A stretch of DNA of 64,000 nucleotides. Origin: Streptomyces sp. NBC_01775. Its GTDB lineage: Bacteria > Actinomycetota > Actinomycetes > Streptomycetales > Streptomycetaceae. Below, piece after piece: positions 39,546-47,522 of the stretch (the first letter of the stretch is position 1; every line of letters starts with the position of its first letter). The translations under genes and the position numbers were made by a program. The stretch lies in contig NZ_CP109104.1 in assembly GCF_035917675.1 (NCBI RefSeq), forward strand, positions 6,820,001 to 6,884,000. The letters run 5' to 3'. The notes below the pieces were generated by a model. The model was not told where the DNA came from. It saw only the letters and a list, made by a program, of their open reading frames with translations, and did no database searches.

Positions 39546-40070
39546 CTACCGGTCGCCCCCGAAGCGCGCCCACAGCTCCGGCAGGCGCTCGGCCAGCGTG
39601 GCCGGGTCCTCCATGTTCAGGGCCATCCCCTCCGGGTCGGGCGGCGGGTCGGGGAGGCCGAGGTCGGGCAGTACGGTGCCGGTGAGCTGCTCGTACGCCT
39701 CGTCCGCTGCGAAGCCCAGGTCCTCCGCCTCGCCGTCCAGCTCCGGGTCGAATTCCACGAGCAGCTCGGCCAGCGCGTCGGCGTCGTGTGCCGCGCCCTC
39801 GAAGACCTCCCGTCCCTGCCCGATCAGCCAGCAGCGGAACGCGTCGAAGACGTCGTCGCTCGCGCCGTCCAGCAAGATCCACGCCGCGGCCCACAGATCC
39901 CACTGGTAGGCGCGGTTGTAGCGCGACTCGAAGTGGCGGGCGAAGAACGTCACGGCGTCCGGGTCGAGCTGGGTGAGCTGCTCGATGAGCAGGTCGGCCT
40001 GCTCCTCCGGGTCGCCCTCGGCGGCCCGGCGGGTGGAGTCGATCAGCTCCCAGAACTCCGTCTCGTCCAT
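39546..40070 (-). CDS. DUF4240 protein
   Basis: A 174-residue acidic protein. MDETEFWELIDSTRRAAEGD at the N-terminus, the FxxxFxSRYNRAYxWDLWAAAWIL block and DVFDAFRCWLIGQGREVFEGA are typical of DUF4240. Members of this family are sometimes annotated as molybdenum metabolism regulators on weak grounds. Cytoplasmic, with no catalytic motif known. The ATG at 40070 is preceded by GAGGG; an in-frame GTG directly before it would add one residue. Convergent with the MarR gene. Confidence 0.8.
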   Translation of the reverse strand: MDETEFWELIDSTRRAAEGDPEEQADLLIEQLTQLDPDAVTFFARHFESRYNRAYQWDLWAAAWILLDGASDDVFDAFRCWLIGQGREVFEGAAHDADALAELLVEFDPELDGEAEDLGFAADEAYEQLTGTVLPDLGLPDPPPDPEGMALNMEDPATLAERLPELWARFGGDR

Positions 40071-40302
40071 CACGCCCTCAGCATCGGGCCTGTGGCCCCG
40101 CCACGCACGTGGAGTGCGCCAGATGCGGCTGTGTCGTTATGTGCGGAGCGGGAGGGGATTTCCGGGACGACCCGTTCGCGGCACGCCGGCGATCCGTTCG
40201 GGGCGCTTCCGCGATCCGTTCGCGATACCGGACAGAAGCTGACGGGTATCGCTGTCAGCGTGGTCCTCCGGACGGAAAGCACCAGATGAGGAGGGGCTAC
40301 GA

Positions 40303-41316
40303 GTGAACGCACAGGCCGCACACGGTGAGCGGGACACCGCGAAGAACGCGAACGGAGCCGGACGGGGGCCGCTCACCGGGAAGGTCGCGCTCGTCGCGGG
40401 CGCGACCAGGGGAGCGGGCCGAGCCATGGCCGTCGAGCTGTGCCGCGCGGGCGCCACGGTCTACGCCACGGGCCGCACCACGCGCGGGGACGGCCGCCAG
40501 GGCACCGGCGCCGGCCGGGTCAGCGAGGTCGGCAGGCCCACCGAGACGATCGAGGAGACCGCCGAGCTGGCCACCGAGGCGGGCAAGGAGAGCGGCGGTA
40601 CGGGCATCGCCGCGGTGGTCGACCACCTTGTGCCCGAACAGGTGGACGAGCTGGTCGCGCGCATCGACCGGGAGCGGGGCGGGCTCGACATCCTGGTCAA
40701 CGACCTGTGGGGCGGCGACCCGCTCGTCGGGTTCGGCAAGAAGATCTGGGAGCACGACCTGGCCGACGGCCTGCGCATCCTGCGGCTCGGCATCGACAGC
40801 CACCTGATCACCGCCCACTACGCGCTGCCGCTGCTGAACCGGCGCCCCGGCGGGCTGCTGGTCGAGGTGACCGACGGCACCGAGGAGTACAACCAGCACT
40901 ACCGCGAGCCCGTCTACTACGACCTCGCCAAGGCCGGGCCGCTGCGGCTGGCCCGCGCGTTCGCCGAGGAGACCAAGGAATACGGCACGACCGCCGTCTG
41001 TCTGACCCCCGGCTGGCTGCGCTCGGAGGCGATGCTCGACACCTACTTCAAGGTCACCGAGGAGAACTGGCGCGACGGCTGCGCGCACGACCCGCACTTC
41101 GCGATCTCCGAAACCCCGGTGTTCGTGGGCCGCGCCGTCGCCGCACTCGCCGGCGACCCGGACTTCGCCCGCTTCAACGGCCAGTCCCTCTCCAGCGGCG
41201 GCCTGGCCCAGGTGTACGGCTTCACCGACGTGGACGGCTCGGCCCCGGACGCCTGGCGCTACATCACCGAGATCCAGCACCCCGGCAAGCCCGCGGATGT
41301 GACGGGCTACCGCTGA
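40303..41316 (+). CDS. Short-chain dehydrogenase/reductase
   Basis: A 337-residue SDR. VALVAGATRGAGRAMAVEL is the TGxxxGxG cofactor motif in variant form (Ala-Gly at the turn). LDILVNDLWGGDPLVG corresponds to the NNAG region with Asp-Leu in place of Ala-Gly, and YYDLAKAGPLRLARAFAEE holds the catalytic Tyr-x-x-x-Lys. The length exceeds classical SDRs by about 80 residues; a CxTPGWLRSEAMLD segment and a C-terminal extension account for it. The GTG at 40303 has GAGGAGGGG upstream. Substrate unknown. It is convergent with a WYL regulator, with only 11 bases between the stops. Confidence 0.85.
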   Translation: MNAQAAHGERDTAKNANGAGRGPLTGKVALVAGATRGAGRAMAVELCRAGATVYATGRTTRGDGRQGTGAGRVSEVGRPTETIEETAELATEAGKESGGTGIAAVVDHLVPEQVDELVARIDRERGGLDILVNDLWGGDPLVGFGKKIWEHDLADGLRILRLGIDSHLITAHYALPLLNRRPGGLLVEVTDGTEEYNQHYREPVYYDLAKAGPLRLARAFAEETKEYGTTAVCLTPGWLRSEAMLDTYFKVTEENWRDGCAHDPHFAISETPVFVGRAVAALAGDPDFARFNGQSLSSGGLAQVYGFTDVDGSAPDAWRYITEIQHPGKPADVTGYR

Positions 41317-41327
41317 TCCGTGACCGG

Positions 41328-42350
41328 TCAGCTCTGGTCCTCCGCGCGGTCCTCTGAGCGGCCTTCCGCGTACAGCGCCGCCGTCCGCCGCGCCGCCTCC
41401 CCGAAGCGGGCACGCAGCGACGGCGGCGCCAGCACCTCGCACTCGGGCCCCAGCGCGAAGAGTTGGCTGTAGCCGACCTCCTCGTTCTCCACCCGCAGCC
41501 GCACCGTCGTACGCCCCTGTCCGTCCACGGTGCCGGCGGCCAGCGCCTCGGCGGCGGCGGCGCTGTCGGTGACATGGCGCAGCCGCCGCGCGCCCGCCTC
41601 CGACAGCCGTAGCGTCACCTCGGTCCGCAGGAGGGCGCGGGCGAAAGCGGTGGCGCGCTCCGTCCAGAACGCGGGCAGGTCGAAGTCGGCCTGCCGGGTG
41701 AAGAGGTCGTCGCGGACGGCGACCTCGGTGAACCGGTCGACGCGGTAGACGCGCCAGGCGTCCCCCCGCCGGTCGCCCTCGCTTCCCCGGACGCGGGCCG
41801 CGAGATACCAATGCCCGGCCTTCAGCACCAGCCCGTACGGCTCCAGCTCGCGTTCGACCTCGGCGTCCTTGCGGCGGTAGCGGACGGCCGCCTGCCGGTC
41901 CGACCAGACCGCGTCCGCGAGCGCGGGCAGCAGCGGGGGCGTCTTCGGTGCCTGCCACCAGCCCGGCGCGTCCAGGTGGAAGCGCTGTGCGGTGCTGTCG
42001 TGGACGTCGCGCAGGGAGGGGTCCAGCGCGGCGGAGACCTTCAGCTTTGCCGCTGACGCGATGTCGTCCAGGCCCATGTCGCGCAGGGCGGAGGGCACAC
42101 CGGACAGGAACAGGGCCTCCGCCTCGCTGCGGCCCATGCCGGTGAGGCGGGTGCGGTACCCGCCCACCAGGCGGTAGCCGCCGGCGCGGCCCCGGTCCGC
42201 GTATACGGGTACGCCCGCCTCTGAGAGGGCCATCACGTCGCGCGAGACGGTGCGCTCTGAGACTTCCAGCTCTGTTGCCAGTTCTGCGGCGGTCATCTCT
42301 CTGCGTGCTTGCAGGAGCAGCACCATCTTGATGAGGCGGGAGGCACGCAT
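41328..42350 (-). CDS. WYL-domain transcriptional regulator
   Basis: A 340-residue protein. Residues about 5-60 are an HTH_11/DeoR-like winged helix (MTAAELATELEVSERTVSRD and ADRGRAGGYRL). Residues about 140-210 are the WYL domain (LEPYGLVLKAGHWYLAAR, then WRVYRVDRFTEVAVRDD), followed by a C-terminal WCX-like extension. WYL proteins bind single-stranded DNA or nucleotide-like ligands and control DNA damage, defence or metabolic genes. The ATG at 42350 is the first Met with the normal N-terminus (MRASRLIKMVLLLQ). No partner gene is obvious beside the convergent SDR. Confidence 0.85.
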   Translation of the reverse strand: MRASRLIKMVLLLQARREMTAAELATELEVSERTVSRDVMALSEAGVPVYADRGRAGGYRLVGGYRTRLTGMGRSEAEALFLSGVPSALRDMGLDDIASAAKLKVSAALDPSLRDVHDSTAQRFHLDAPGWWQAPKTPPLLPALADAVWSDRQAAVRYRRKDAEVERELEPYGLVLKAGHWYLAARVRGSEGDRRGDAWRVYRVDRFTEVAVRDDLFTRQADFDLPAFWTERATAFARALLRTEVTLRLSEAGARRLRHVTDSAAAAEALAAGTVDGQGRTTVRLRVENEEVGYSQLFALGPECEVLAPPSLRARFGEAARRTAALYAEGRSEDRAEDQS

Positions 42351-42377
42351 GCCTCTGATTCTCCCCTGACCTCTTGC

Positions 42378-42435
42378 CGGGGCTCCGCCCCTGGGTCCCC
42401 GTCTTGGGGCTTCGCCCCCAGGGGGCGGAGCCCCG
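42378..42435 (-). terminator. Large hairpin downstream of aceE
   Basis: GGGGCTCCGCCCC with TGGG at 42379-42395 pairs with CCCA and GGGGGCGGAGCCCC near 42417-42434 (one bulged G). An inner GGGGC/GCCCC stem lies in the loop. It follows the aceE stop at 42442. This motif is common as a Streptomyces terminator or dispersed repeat. Confidence 0.65.
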
Positions 42436-42441
42436 AGCGGA

Positions 42442-45147
42442 CTACGCCAGGCCGTACTTTTCGGCGGCCCGGCGAACATCGTCGGGCTTTACATCACCGC
42501 GCCGCGCCAAACGAGAAAGCGAGGCGACAACAATGGACTCGGCGTCGACGCCGAAGTGGCGGCGGGCCGCCTCGCGGGTGTCGGAGAGGCCGAAGCCATC
42601 CGTCCCCAGCGACGACCAGTCCTGCTCGACCCACTGGGAGATCTGGTCGGGCACGGCCCGCATCCAGTCGCTGACGGCCAGCACCGGCCCCGGTGCGCCC
42701 TCAAGCGCGCGGGTCACATACGGCACCGAGTCCTCGCCGCGCAGCGCCGCCGCGTCGCACTCCAACGCCTCGCGCCGCAGCTCCGTCCAGGACGGCGCCG
42801 ACCACACATCGGCGGCGACCCCCCACTCGTCGGCGAGGATCTGCTGCGCCTCCAGGATCCAGTGGATGGCCGTACCCGAGGCCAGCAGCTGGATGCGGGG
42901 GGCGTCGTCGGAGGCGGGGGCCACCGCCGCCGCCTCTTCCGCGCCGCGGAAGCGGTAGAGGCCCTTGAGGATGCCCTCCTCAACGCCCTCGCCCTCCGGC
43001 ATGGCGGGCTGCACCTTGGTCTCGTTGTAGACCGTGAGGTAGTAGAAGAGGTCCTCCTGCGCCTCCGCGTCCGGACCATACATCCGGCGCAGGCCGTCCT
43101 TGACGATGACGCCGACCTCGTAGGCGAACGCCGGGTCGTAGGAGATGGCCGCCGGGTTGGTGGAGGCCAGCAGGTGGGAGTGGCCGTCGGCGTGCTGGAG
43201 GCCCTCGCCGGTCATCGTCGTACGGCCGGCCGTGGCGCCGATCACGAAGCCGCGGCCGAGCTGGTCGGCGAGCGCCCAGAACTGGTCGGCGGTGCGCTGG
43301 AACCCGAACATCGAGTAGAAGATGTAGAACGGGATCATCGGCTCGCCGTGGGTGGCGTACGACGTCGCGGCGGCGGTGAAGTCGGCCAGCGAACCCGCCT
43401 CGGTGATCCCCTCGTTGAGGACCTGACCGTCCTTGGCCTCCTTGTAGTACAGGAGCTGGTCACGGTCGACCGGGTCGTAGTTCTGGCCCAGCGGGGAGTA
43501 GATCCCGGCGGACGGGAAGAGCGACTCCATGCCGAAGGTGCGGGCCTCGTCGGGGACGATCGGGACCCAGCGTTTGCCGGTCTCCTTGTCCCGCATCAGG
43601 TCCTTGACCAGCCGGACCAGCGCCATCGTGGTGGCGATCTCCTGCGAGCCGGAGCCCTTCTTGAGCACGTCGAAGGGTTTGTCGGCGGGCGAGGGCAGGC
43701 CGACCGGGTGCACCTTGCGGGCCGGGGCGGGGCCGCCCAGCTCGGCGCGGCGCTCCTGGAGGTAGCGCACCTCGGGGGAGTCCGGGCCGGGGTGGATGTA
43801 GGGCACCAGTTCGCCGTCGAGCTTGCTGTCCGGGATGGGCAGCTCCAGCAGGTCCCGCATCGCGCGGAACTCCTTGCCGGTGAGCTTCTTCATCTGGTGG
43901 TTGGCGTTGCGCGACTCGAAGCCGGGGCCCAGCGTCCAGCCCTTGACGGTCTGGGCGAGGATCACGGTCGGGGCGCCCTTGTGCTCGACGGCCGCGCGGT
44001 AGGCGGCGTAGACCTTGCGCGGCTCATGGCCGGCGCGGGAGGTCTTGAACAGCTCGGCGATCTTGTCGTCCGTCAGCAGCTTGCCGATTTCCGCGAGCGC
44101 GGGGGAGGCCCCGAAGAAGTGCTCGCGGATGTAGGCGGCGTCGCGGGTGGCGTACGTCTGGAACTGCGCGTCGGGCACCTCGCGCAGGCGGCGGGTGAGC
44201 GCGCCGGTGGTGTCGAGCGCGAAGACCTCGTCCCAGGCCGAGCCCCACAGCGACTTGATCACGTTCCAGCCGGCGGCGCGGAACTGGGCCTCCAGCTCCT
44301 GCACGATCTTGAAGTTCGCGCGGACGGGGCCGTCGAGCCGCTGGAGGTTGCAGTTGATGACGAAGGTGACGTTGTCGAGCTGCTCACGCCCGGCGAGGGC
44401 GAGGGCGGCGGTCGACTCGGGCTCGTCCATCTCGCCGTCACCGAGGAACGCCCACACGTGGGAGGTCGAGGTGTCCTTGATGCCCCGGTTGGTCAGGTAG
44501 CGGTTGAACCGCGCCTGGTAGATCGCGGAGATCGGGCCCAGGCCCATCGAGACCGTCGGGAACTCCCACAGCCAGGGCAGACGGCGCGGGTGCGGGTAGG
44601 AGGGCAGGCCCTCGCCGCCGGCCTCCTGGCGGAAGCGGTCGAGGTGGTCCTCGGCGAGCCGCCCGTCGAGGAAGGCGCGTGCGTAGACGCCGGGGGAGGC
44701 GTGGCCCTGGACGTACAGCTGGTCGCCCGAGCCGCCTTCCTTCCCCTTGAAGAAGTGCTGGAAGCCCGTCTCGTAGAGCCAGGCCGCCGAGGCGAAGGTC
44801 GCTATGTGGCCACCGAGGCCGTAGCGGCTGCCGCGGGTGACCATGGCGGCGGCGTTCCAGCGGTTCCAGGCGGTGATGCGGGACTCCATCGCCTCGTCGC
44901 CCGGGAAGTCCGGCTCGGCGGAGGTGGGGATGGTGTTGACGTAGTCCGTCTCCAGCAGACCGGGCACGCTCAGACCGCTGTGCTGGGCGTGCTCGACGGT
45001 GCGACGCACCAGGTATGCGGCACGGTCGCCGCCCGCGTGGTCAGTGACCGCGTCGAGCGACTCGCGCCACTCGCCGGTCTCCTGGGGGTCACGGTCCGGG
45101 AGCTGGTCCAGCTCGCTCGGATACGGCGGGCGTACGGGATCGGGCAT
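42442..45147 (-). CDS. aceE: Pyruvate dehydrogenase E1 component, homodimeric
   Basis: A 901-residue E1p of the single-chain type. The thiamine diphosphate motif is WAFLGDGEMDEPES with the paired Asn of FVINCNLQRLDGPV, and HIATFASAAWLYETGFQHFF and the C-terminal transketolase-like domains are intact. It decarboxylates pyruvate and transfers the acetyl group to the lipoyl domain of an E2. In actinobacteria AceE works with the E2 encoded by sucB-like genes and with Lpd, which lie about 8-10 kb away here. The ATG at 45147 (MPDPVRPPYPSELDQLPDRD) has AAGGTGG upstream. A perfect palindrome at 45265 and an adjacent GntR/FCD regulator gene suggest direct control by that regulator. Confidence 0.97.
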   Translation of the reverse strand: MPDPVRPPYPSELDQLPDRDPQETGEWRESLDAVTDHAGGDRAAYLVRRTVEHAQHSGLSVPGLLETDYVNTIPTSAEPDFPGDEAMESRITAWNRWNAAAMVTRGSRYGLGGHIATFASAAWLYETGFQHFFKGKEGGSGDQLYVQGHASPGVYARAFLDGRLAEDHLDRFRQEAGGEGLPSYPHPRRLPWLWEFPTVSMGLGPISAIYQARFNRYLTNRGIKDTSTSHVWAFLGDGEMDEPESTAALALAGREQLDNVTFVINCNLQRLDGPVRANFKIVQELEAQFRAAGWNVIKSLWGSAWDEVFALDTTGALTRRLREVPDAQFQTYATRDAAYIREHFFGASPALAEIGKLLTDDKIAELFKTSRAGHEPRKVYAAYRAAVEHKGAPTVILAQTVKGWTLGPGFESRNANHQMKKLTGKEFRAMRDLLELPIPDSKLDGELVPYIHPGPDSPEVRYLQERRAELGGPAPARKVHPVGLPSPADKPFDVLKKGSGSQEIATTMALVRLVKDLMRDKETGKRWVPIVPDEARTFGMESLFPSAGIYSPLGQNYDPVDRDQLLYYKEAKDGQVLNEGITEAGSLADFTAAATSYATHGEPMIPFYIFYSMFGFQRTADQFWALADQLGRGFVIGATAGRTTMTGEGLQHADGHSHLLASTNPAAISYDPAFAYEVGVIVKDGLRRMYGPDAEAQEDLFYYLTVYNETKVQPAMPEGEGVEEGILKGLYRFRGAEEAAAVAPASDDAPRIQLLASGTAIHWILEAQQILADEWGVAADVWSAPSWTELRREALECDAAALRGEDSVPYVTRALEGAPGPVLAVSDWMRAVPDQISQWVEQDWSSLGTDGFGLSDTREAARRHFGVDAESIVVASLSRLARRGDVKPDDVRRAAEKYGLA

Positions 45148-45264
45148 GGTGGCCACCTTCCGGACGTTGGGGGCCCCCGGACGGGTCACGAGGGCGTTGT
45201 GCGGTGGGTTCGCGGACCCTGACGGGCAGGACAGGGGGCACCCAACGAAGGGACTGTACGCCTG

Positions 45265-45281
45265 TGATCGATGATCGATCA
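45265..45281. promoter_or_regulatory. Perfect palindrome upstream of aceE, probable operator
   Basis: Arm TGATCGAT (45265-45272), a single central G and the complement ATCGATCA (45274-45281), 118 bases upstream of the aceE ATG. It lies between aceE and the GntR/FCD gene, in a locally AT-richer stretch, and is the likely site of that regulator. Confidence 0.6.
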
Positions 45282-45378
45282 AAGGATGTCCGAGTAAAAA
45301 CCGTCCGCTCAGCGAAATTGGCATTCCGTGCCCCGAAAACGGGCACTCTGTGCCACGCCCTCTGGTTGCCTTTGAGGC

Positions 45379-46008
45379 TTATGCCCGGGGAGCAGGGGCG
45401 CACCCCAGCACGTGGTCCTTGATCAGCGCCCCGATGGCCGGGTCCCGCCGCTCGATGGCGGCCAGCACCGCCTCGTGCTCCTCCGCGTACGACTGCTGCA
45501 CCGTGCCCAGCCAGCGGATCGACAGCGCGGTCCACACCTCGATCCCCAGCCCTTCCCAGGTGTGCAGCAGCACGCTGTTGCCCGCCGCGCGCACCAGCTC
45601 ACGGTGGAAGGCCACCGTGTGCCGCACCTGCGCCTCCCCGTCGCCGAGCCGGTCGGCCTCGTACAGCGCCTCGACGTGCGGGCGCAGCGCCGAGGCGTCA
45701 CCTGCCAGCCGGGGCGCCGCCAGCTCCGCCGCGATCTGCTCCAGACCCGCCCGCACGGGGTAGATCTCCTCCAGATCGGCGGGCGACAGCTCCCGTACCC
45801 GTACGCCCTTGTTCGGCGCCGACTCGATCAGCCGCAGCGTCTCCAGCTCCCGCAGGGCCTCGCGCACCGGCGTCTGGCTGACCTCGAGTTCCACGGCGAT
45901 CCGGCGCTCCACGATCCGCTCGCCCGGCTTCCAGCGGCCACTGACGATCCCCTCCACGATGTGCTCGCGGATCTGCTCGCGCAGCGACTGGACGACGGGC
46001 GGGGTCAT
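45379..46008 (-). CDS. GntR-family regulator with FCD domain
   Basis: A 209-residue regulator. Residues about 10-75 form the GntR winged helix (WKPGERIVERRIAVELEVSQTPVREALRELE). Residues about 85-205 are the all-helical FCD effector domain, with metal-binding residues expected in VRHTVAFHRELVRAAGN. It lies directly upstream of aceE on the same strand, so by context it is a PdhR-like regulator of pyruvate dehydrogenase. The ligand could be pyruvate or another organic acid. Its ATG at 46008 follows AGGAGGCTCC-type sequence at some distance. Confidence 0.85.
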   Translation of the reverse strand: MTPPVVQSLREQIREHIVEGIVSGRWKPGERIVERRIAVELEVSQTPVREALRELETLRLIESAPNKGVRVRELSPADLEEIYPVRAGLEQIAAELAAPRLAGDASALRPHVEALYEADRLGDGEAQVRHTVAFHRELVRAAGNSVLLHTWEGLGIEVWTALSIRWLGTVQQSYAEEHEAVLAAIERRDPAIGALIKDHVLGCAPAPRA

Positions 46009-46083
46009 GAGGAGGCTCCTCGCGGCGAGAGGGTGGGGCCCCTAGACGATACGACCTGCCACGGCACGCGGTGCCACTTCGCA

Positions 46084-46128
46084 GGGTGAGGGATCCGTCA
46101 CCGTAGCGCGGCGGCGGATCCCTCACCC
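46084..46128 (-). terminator. Hairpin downstream of the amine oxidase gene
   Basis: Arm GGGTGAGGGATCCG at 46084-46097 pairs perfectly with 46115-46128, seven bases beyond the stop at 46135. Confidence 0.75.
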
Positions 46129-46134
46129 GGCGGC

Positions 46135-47493
46135 TCAGTCGTCGGCCTCCTCCGGCTCCCCGTTGTACTTCGGCTTGCGCAGCCGGTCGGGCGTCAGCGG
46201 GCTCATGCTCGTCACATCCCGGGGCGCGACCGAGAAGCCCTGCCAGTGCACCGGCATCGGCGTCTGGTCCTCGTCCCGCGCGATGTGGTGGAAGCCCACG
46301 TTGACCCAGGTGACCGGGTGCTTGAGCGCCTCACCGTTGGTGAACTTGCCGACGTCGTCGGCACGGTGGCTGCCGAAGCGCGCGTTGTCGCTCGCGTACT
46401 GCTCGAACTTCTTGTAGCGCGTGAAGTAGACGTCGTACTTGGTGAAGGCGCGCGCCGTGTACTTCGCCTGGTTGCGGTGCACGATCTCCCAGGAACGCCG
46501 GTGCCCGTCCGCGTTCTTGCCCTTGGCGCTCACCACCCGCCACCAACGTGACCCGTTCGCACCGGTGTTGCCCGCCGTCTCCTTGGCGAGGCGCTTGCGG
46601 GTGGTGCGGTAAGTGGGAATGCCCTCCTGGCCCTTGCCCGCGTACTTGGTGTCGAACTGCTCGACCTTGGCGTCCGAGGAGCCGTCCGGCTTGAAGTTGA
46701 GCCGCCAGAAGATGTTGTGGTGGTGGCTGGTGGCCCGGTCCTTGCTGCCCTTGCCCACCGGCCAGCCCTGCTTGTCCGAGGCGTCGTAGTCACTGGGCGA
46801 GAGGTTGCCCGTGGCGCCGGCCTTGGGGGTGATGGTGCCGTCGTCGGAGAAGTTCCACTGGTTGATGTAGTGGTAGTAGCCCGCCGAGTTGACGGTGTAG
46901 AGGACCAGGTCCTGGCCCTGCTCGGCGTCCTTCTTACCGGGCTCCTCGCCGATGTCCCCGCTGTTGCCGTGGAAGGCGAAGCCCCGCTCCTGGGTGGTGA
47001 CGCACAAGCCGTTGACCTGCTTGGTCTCGCCGGTGTCCGGGTCCACCCCGGGGATCTTCATCAGGACCCCGCCCGGACAGTCCTTGGGCCGCAGCGCCTC
47101 CGCGCTCTCCCCGAGCTGCATGTCGGTCACATCGTTGTACTCCGCCGCCGCGTTGTCGTACGGCACATGGATCTGGCCGAGCTTCGCGCTCTTGAGGATC
47201 GTGATCGGCTTGGCCTCGTGCCGGGGCTGGAAGGAGATGTCCTCCAGCACCAGCCCGGATGTGCTGTCCGTGTGCCAGCACATCCGCCATACGCCGCCAC
47301 CGCGCATCTTCTGCTCGACGGCGGAGCCCGAACCGCACTTGGCCGCCTGGGCGGCTGCCGCCGGTGCCGTGCGCGCGCGCTCGGGCGCGGTCTGCGCGGC
47401 CTGCGCCGCCGGGGCGAGCGCGGGGACGGCGGGCAGGACGAGCAGGACGGAGGCCGCCAGCACCGGGCGGCGGAGTCTGTTTCCGCTGTGCAT
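46135..47493 (-). CDS. Secreted copper amine oxidase-like protein, catalytic part only
   Basis: A 452-residue exported protein with a clear signal peptide (residues 1-31, ending APAAQA). The fold is that of the copper amine oxidase catalytic domain. GYYHYINQWNFSDDGTI corresponds to the Asn-Tyr-(Asp/Glu)-Tyr motif whose first Tyr becomes topaquinone, but Asn is Tyr and the acidic residue is His here. SHHHNIFWRLNF near residue 256 supplies the HxH copper ligands, and VGFHHIARDEDQTPMPVHW near 402-415 supplies the third His and the terminal motif. The protein is about 200 residues shorter than classical enzymes because the N2 and N3 domains are missing; a domain resembling them is encoded by the gene 29 bases upstream. 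Altered cofactor residues make activity uncertain. Confidence 0.75.
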   Translation of the reverse strand: MHSGNRLRRPVLAASVLLVLPAVPALAPAAQAAQTAPERARTAPAAAAQAAKCGSGSAVEQKMRGGGVWRMCWHTDSTSGLVLEDISFQPRHEAKPITILKSAKLGQIHVPYDNAAAEYNDVTDMQLGESAEALRPKDCPGGVLMKIPGVDPDTGETKQVNGLCVTTQERGFAFHGNSGDIGEEPGKKDAEQGQDLVLYTVNSAGYYHYINQWNFSDDGTITPKAGATGNLSPSDYDASDKQGWPVGKGSKDRATSHHHNIFWRLNFKPDGSSDAKVEQFDTKYAGKGQEGIPTYRTTRKRLAKETAGNTGANGSRWWRVVSAKGKNADGHRRSWEIVHRNQAKYTARAFTKYDVYFTRYKKFEQYASDNARFGSHRADDVGKFTNGEALKHPVTWVNVGFHHIARDEDQTPMPVHWQGFSVAPRDVTSMSPLTPDRLRKPKYNGEPEEADD

Positions 47494-47522
47494 AAAGGTC
47501 GTTCTCCCGTTCGCTTGGCCGG

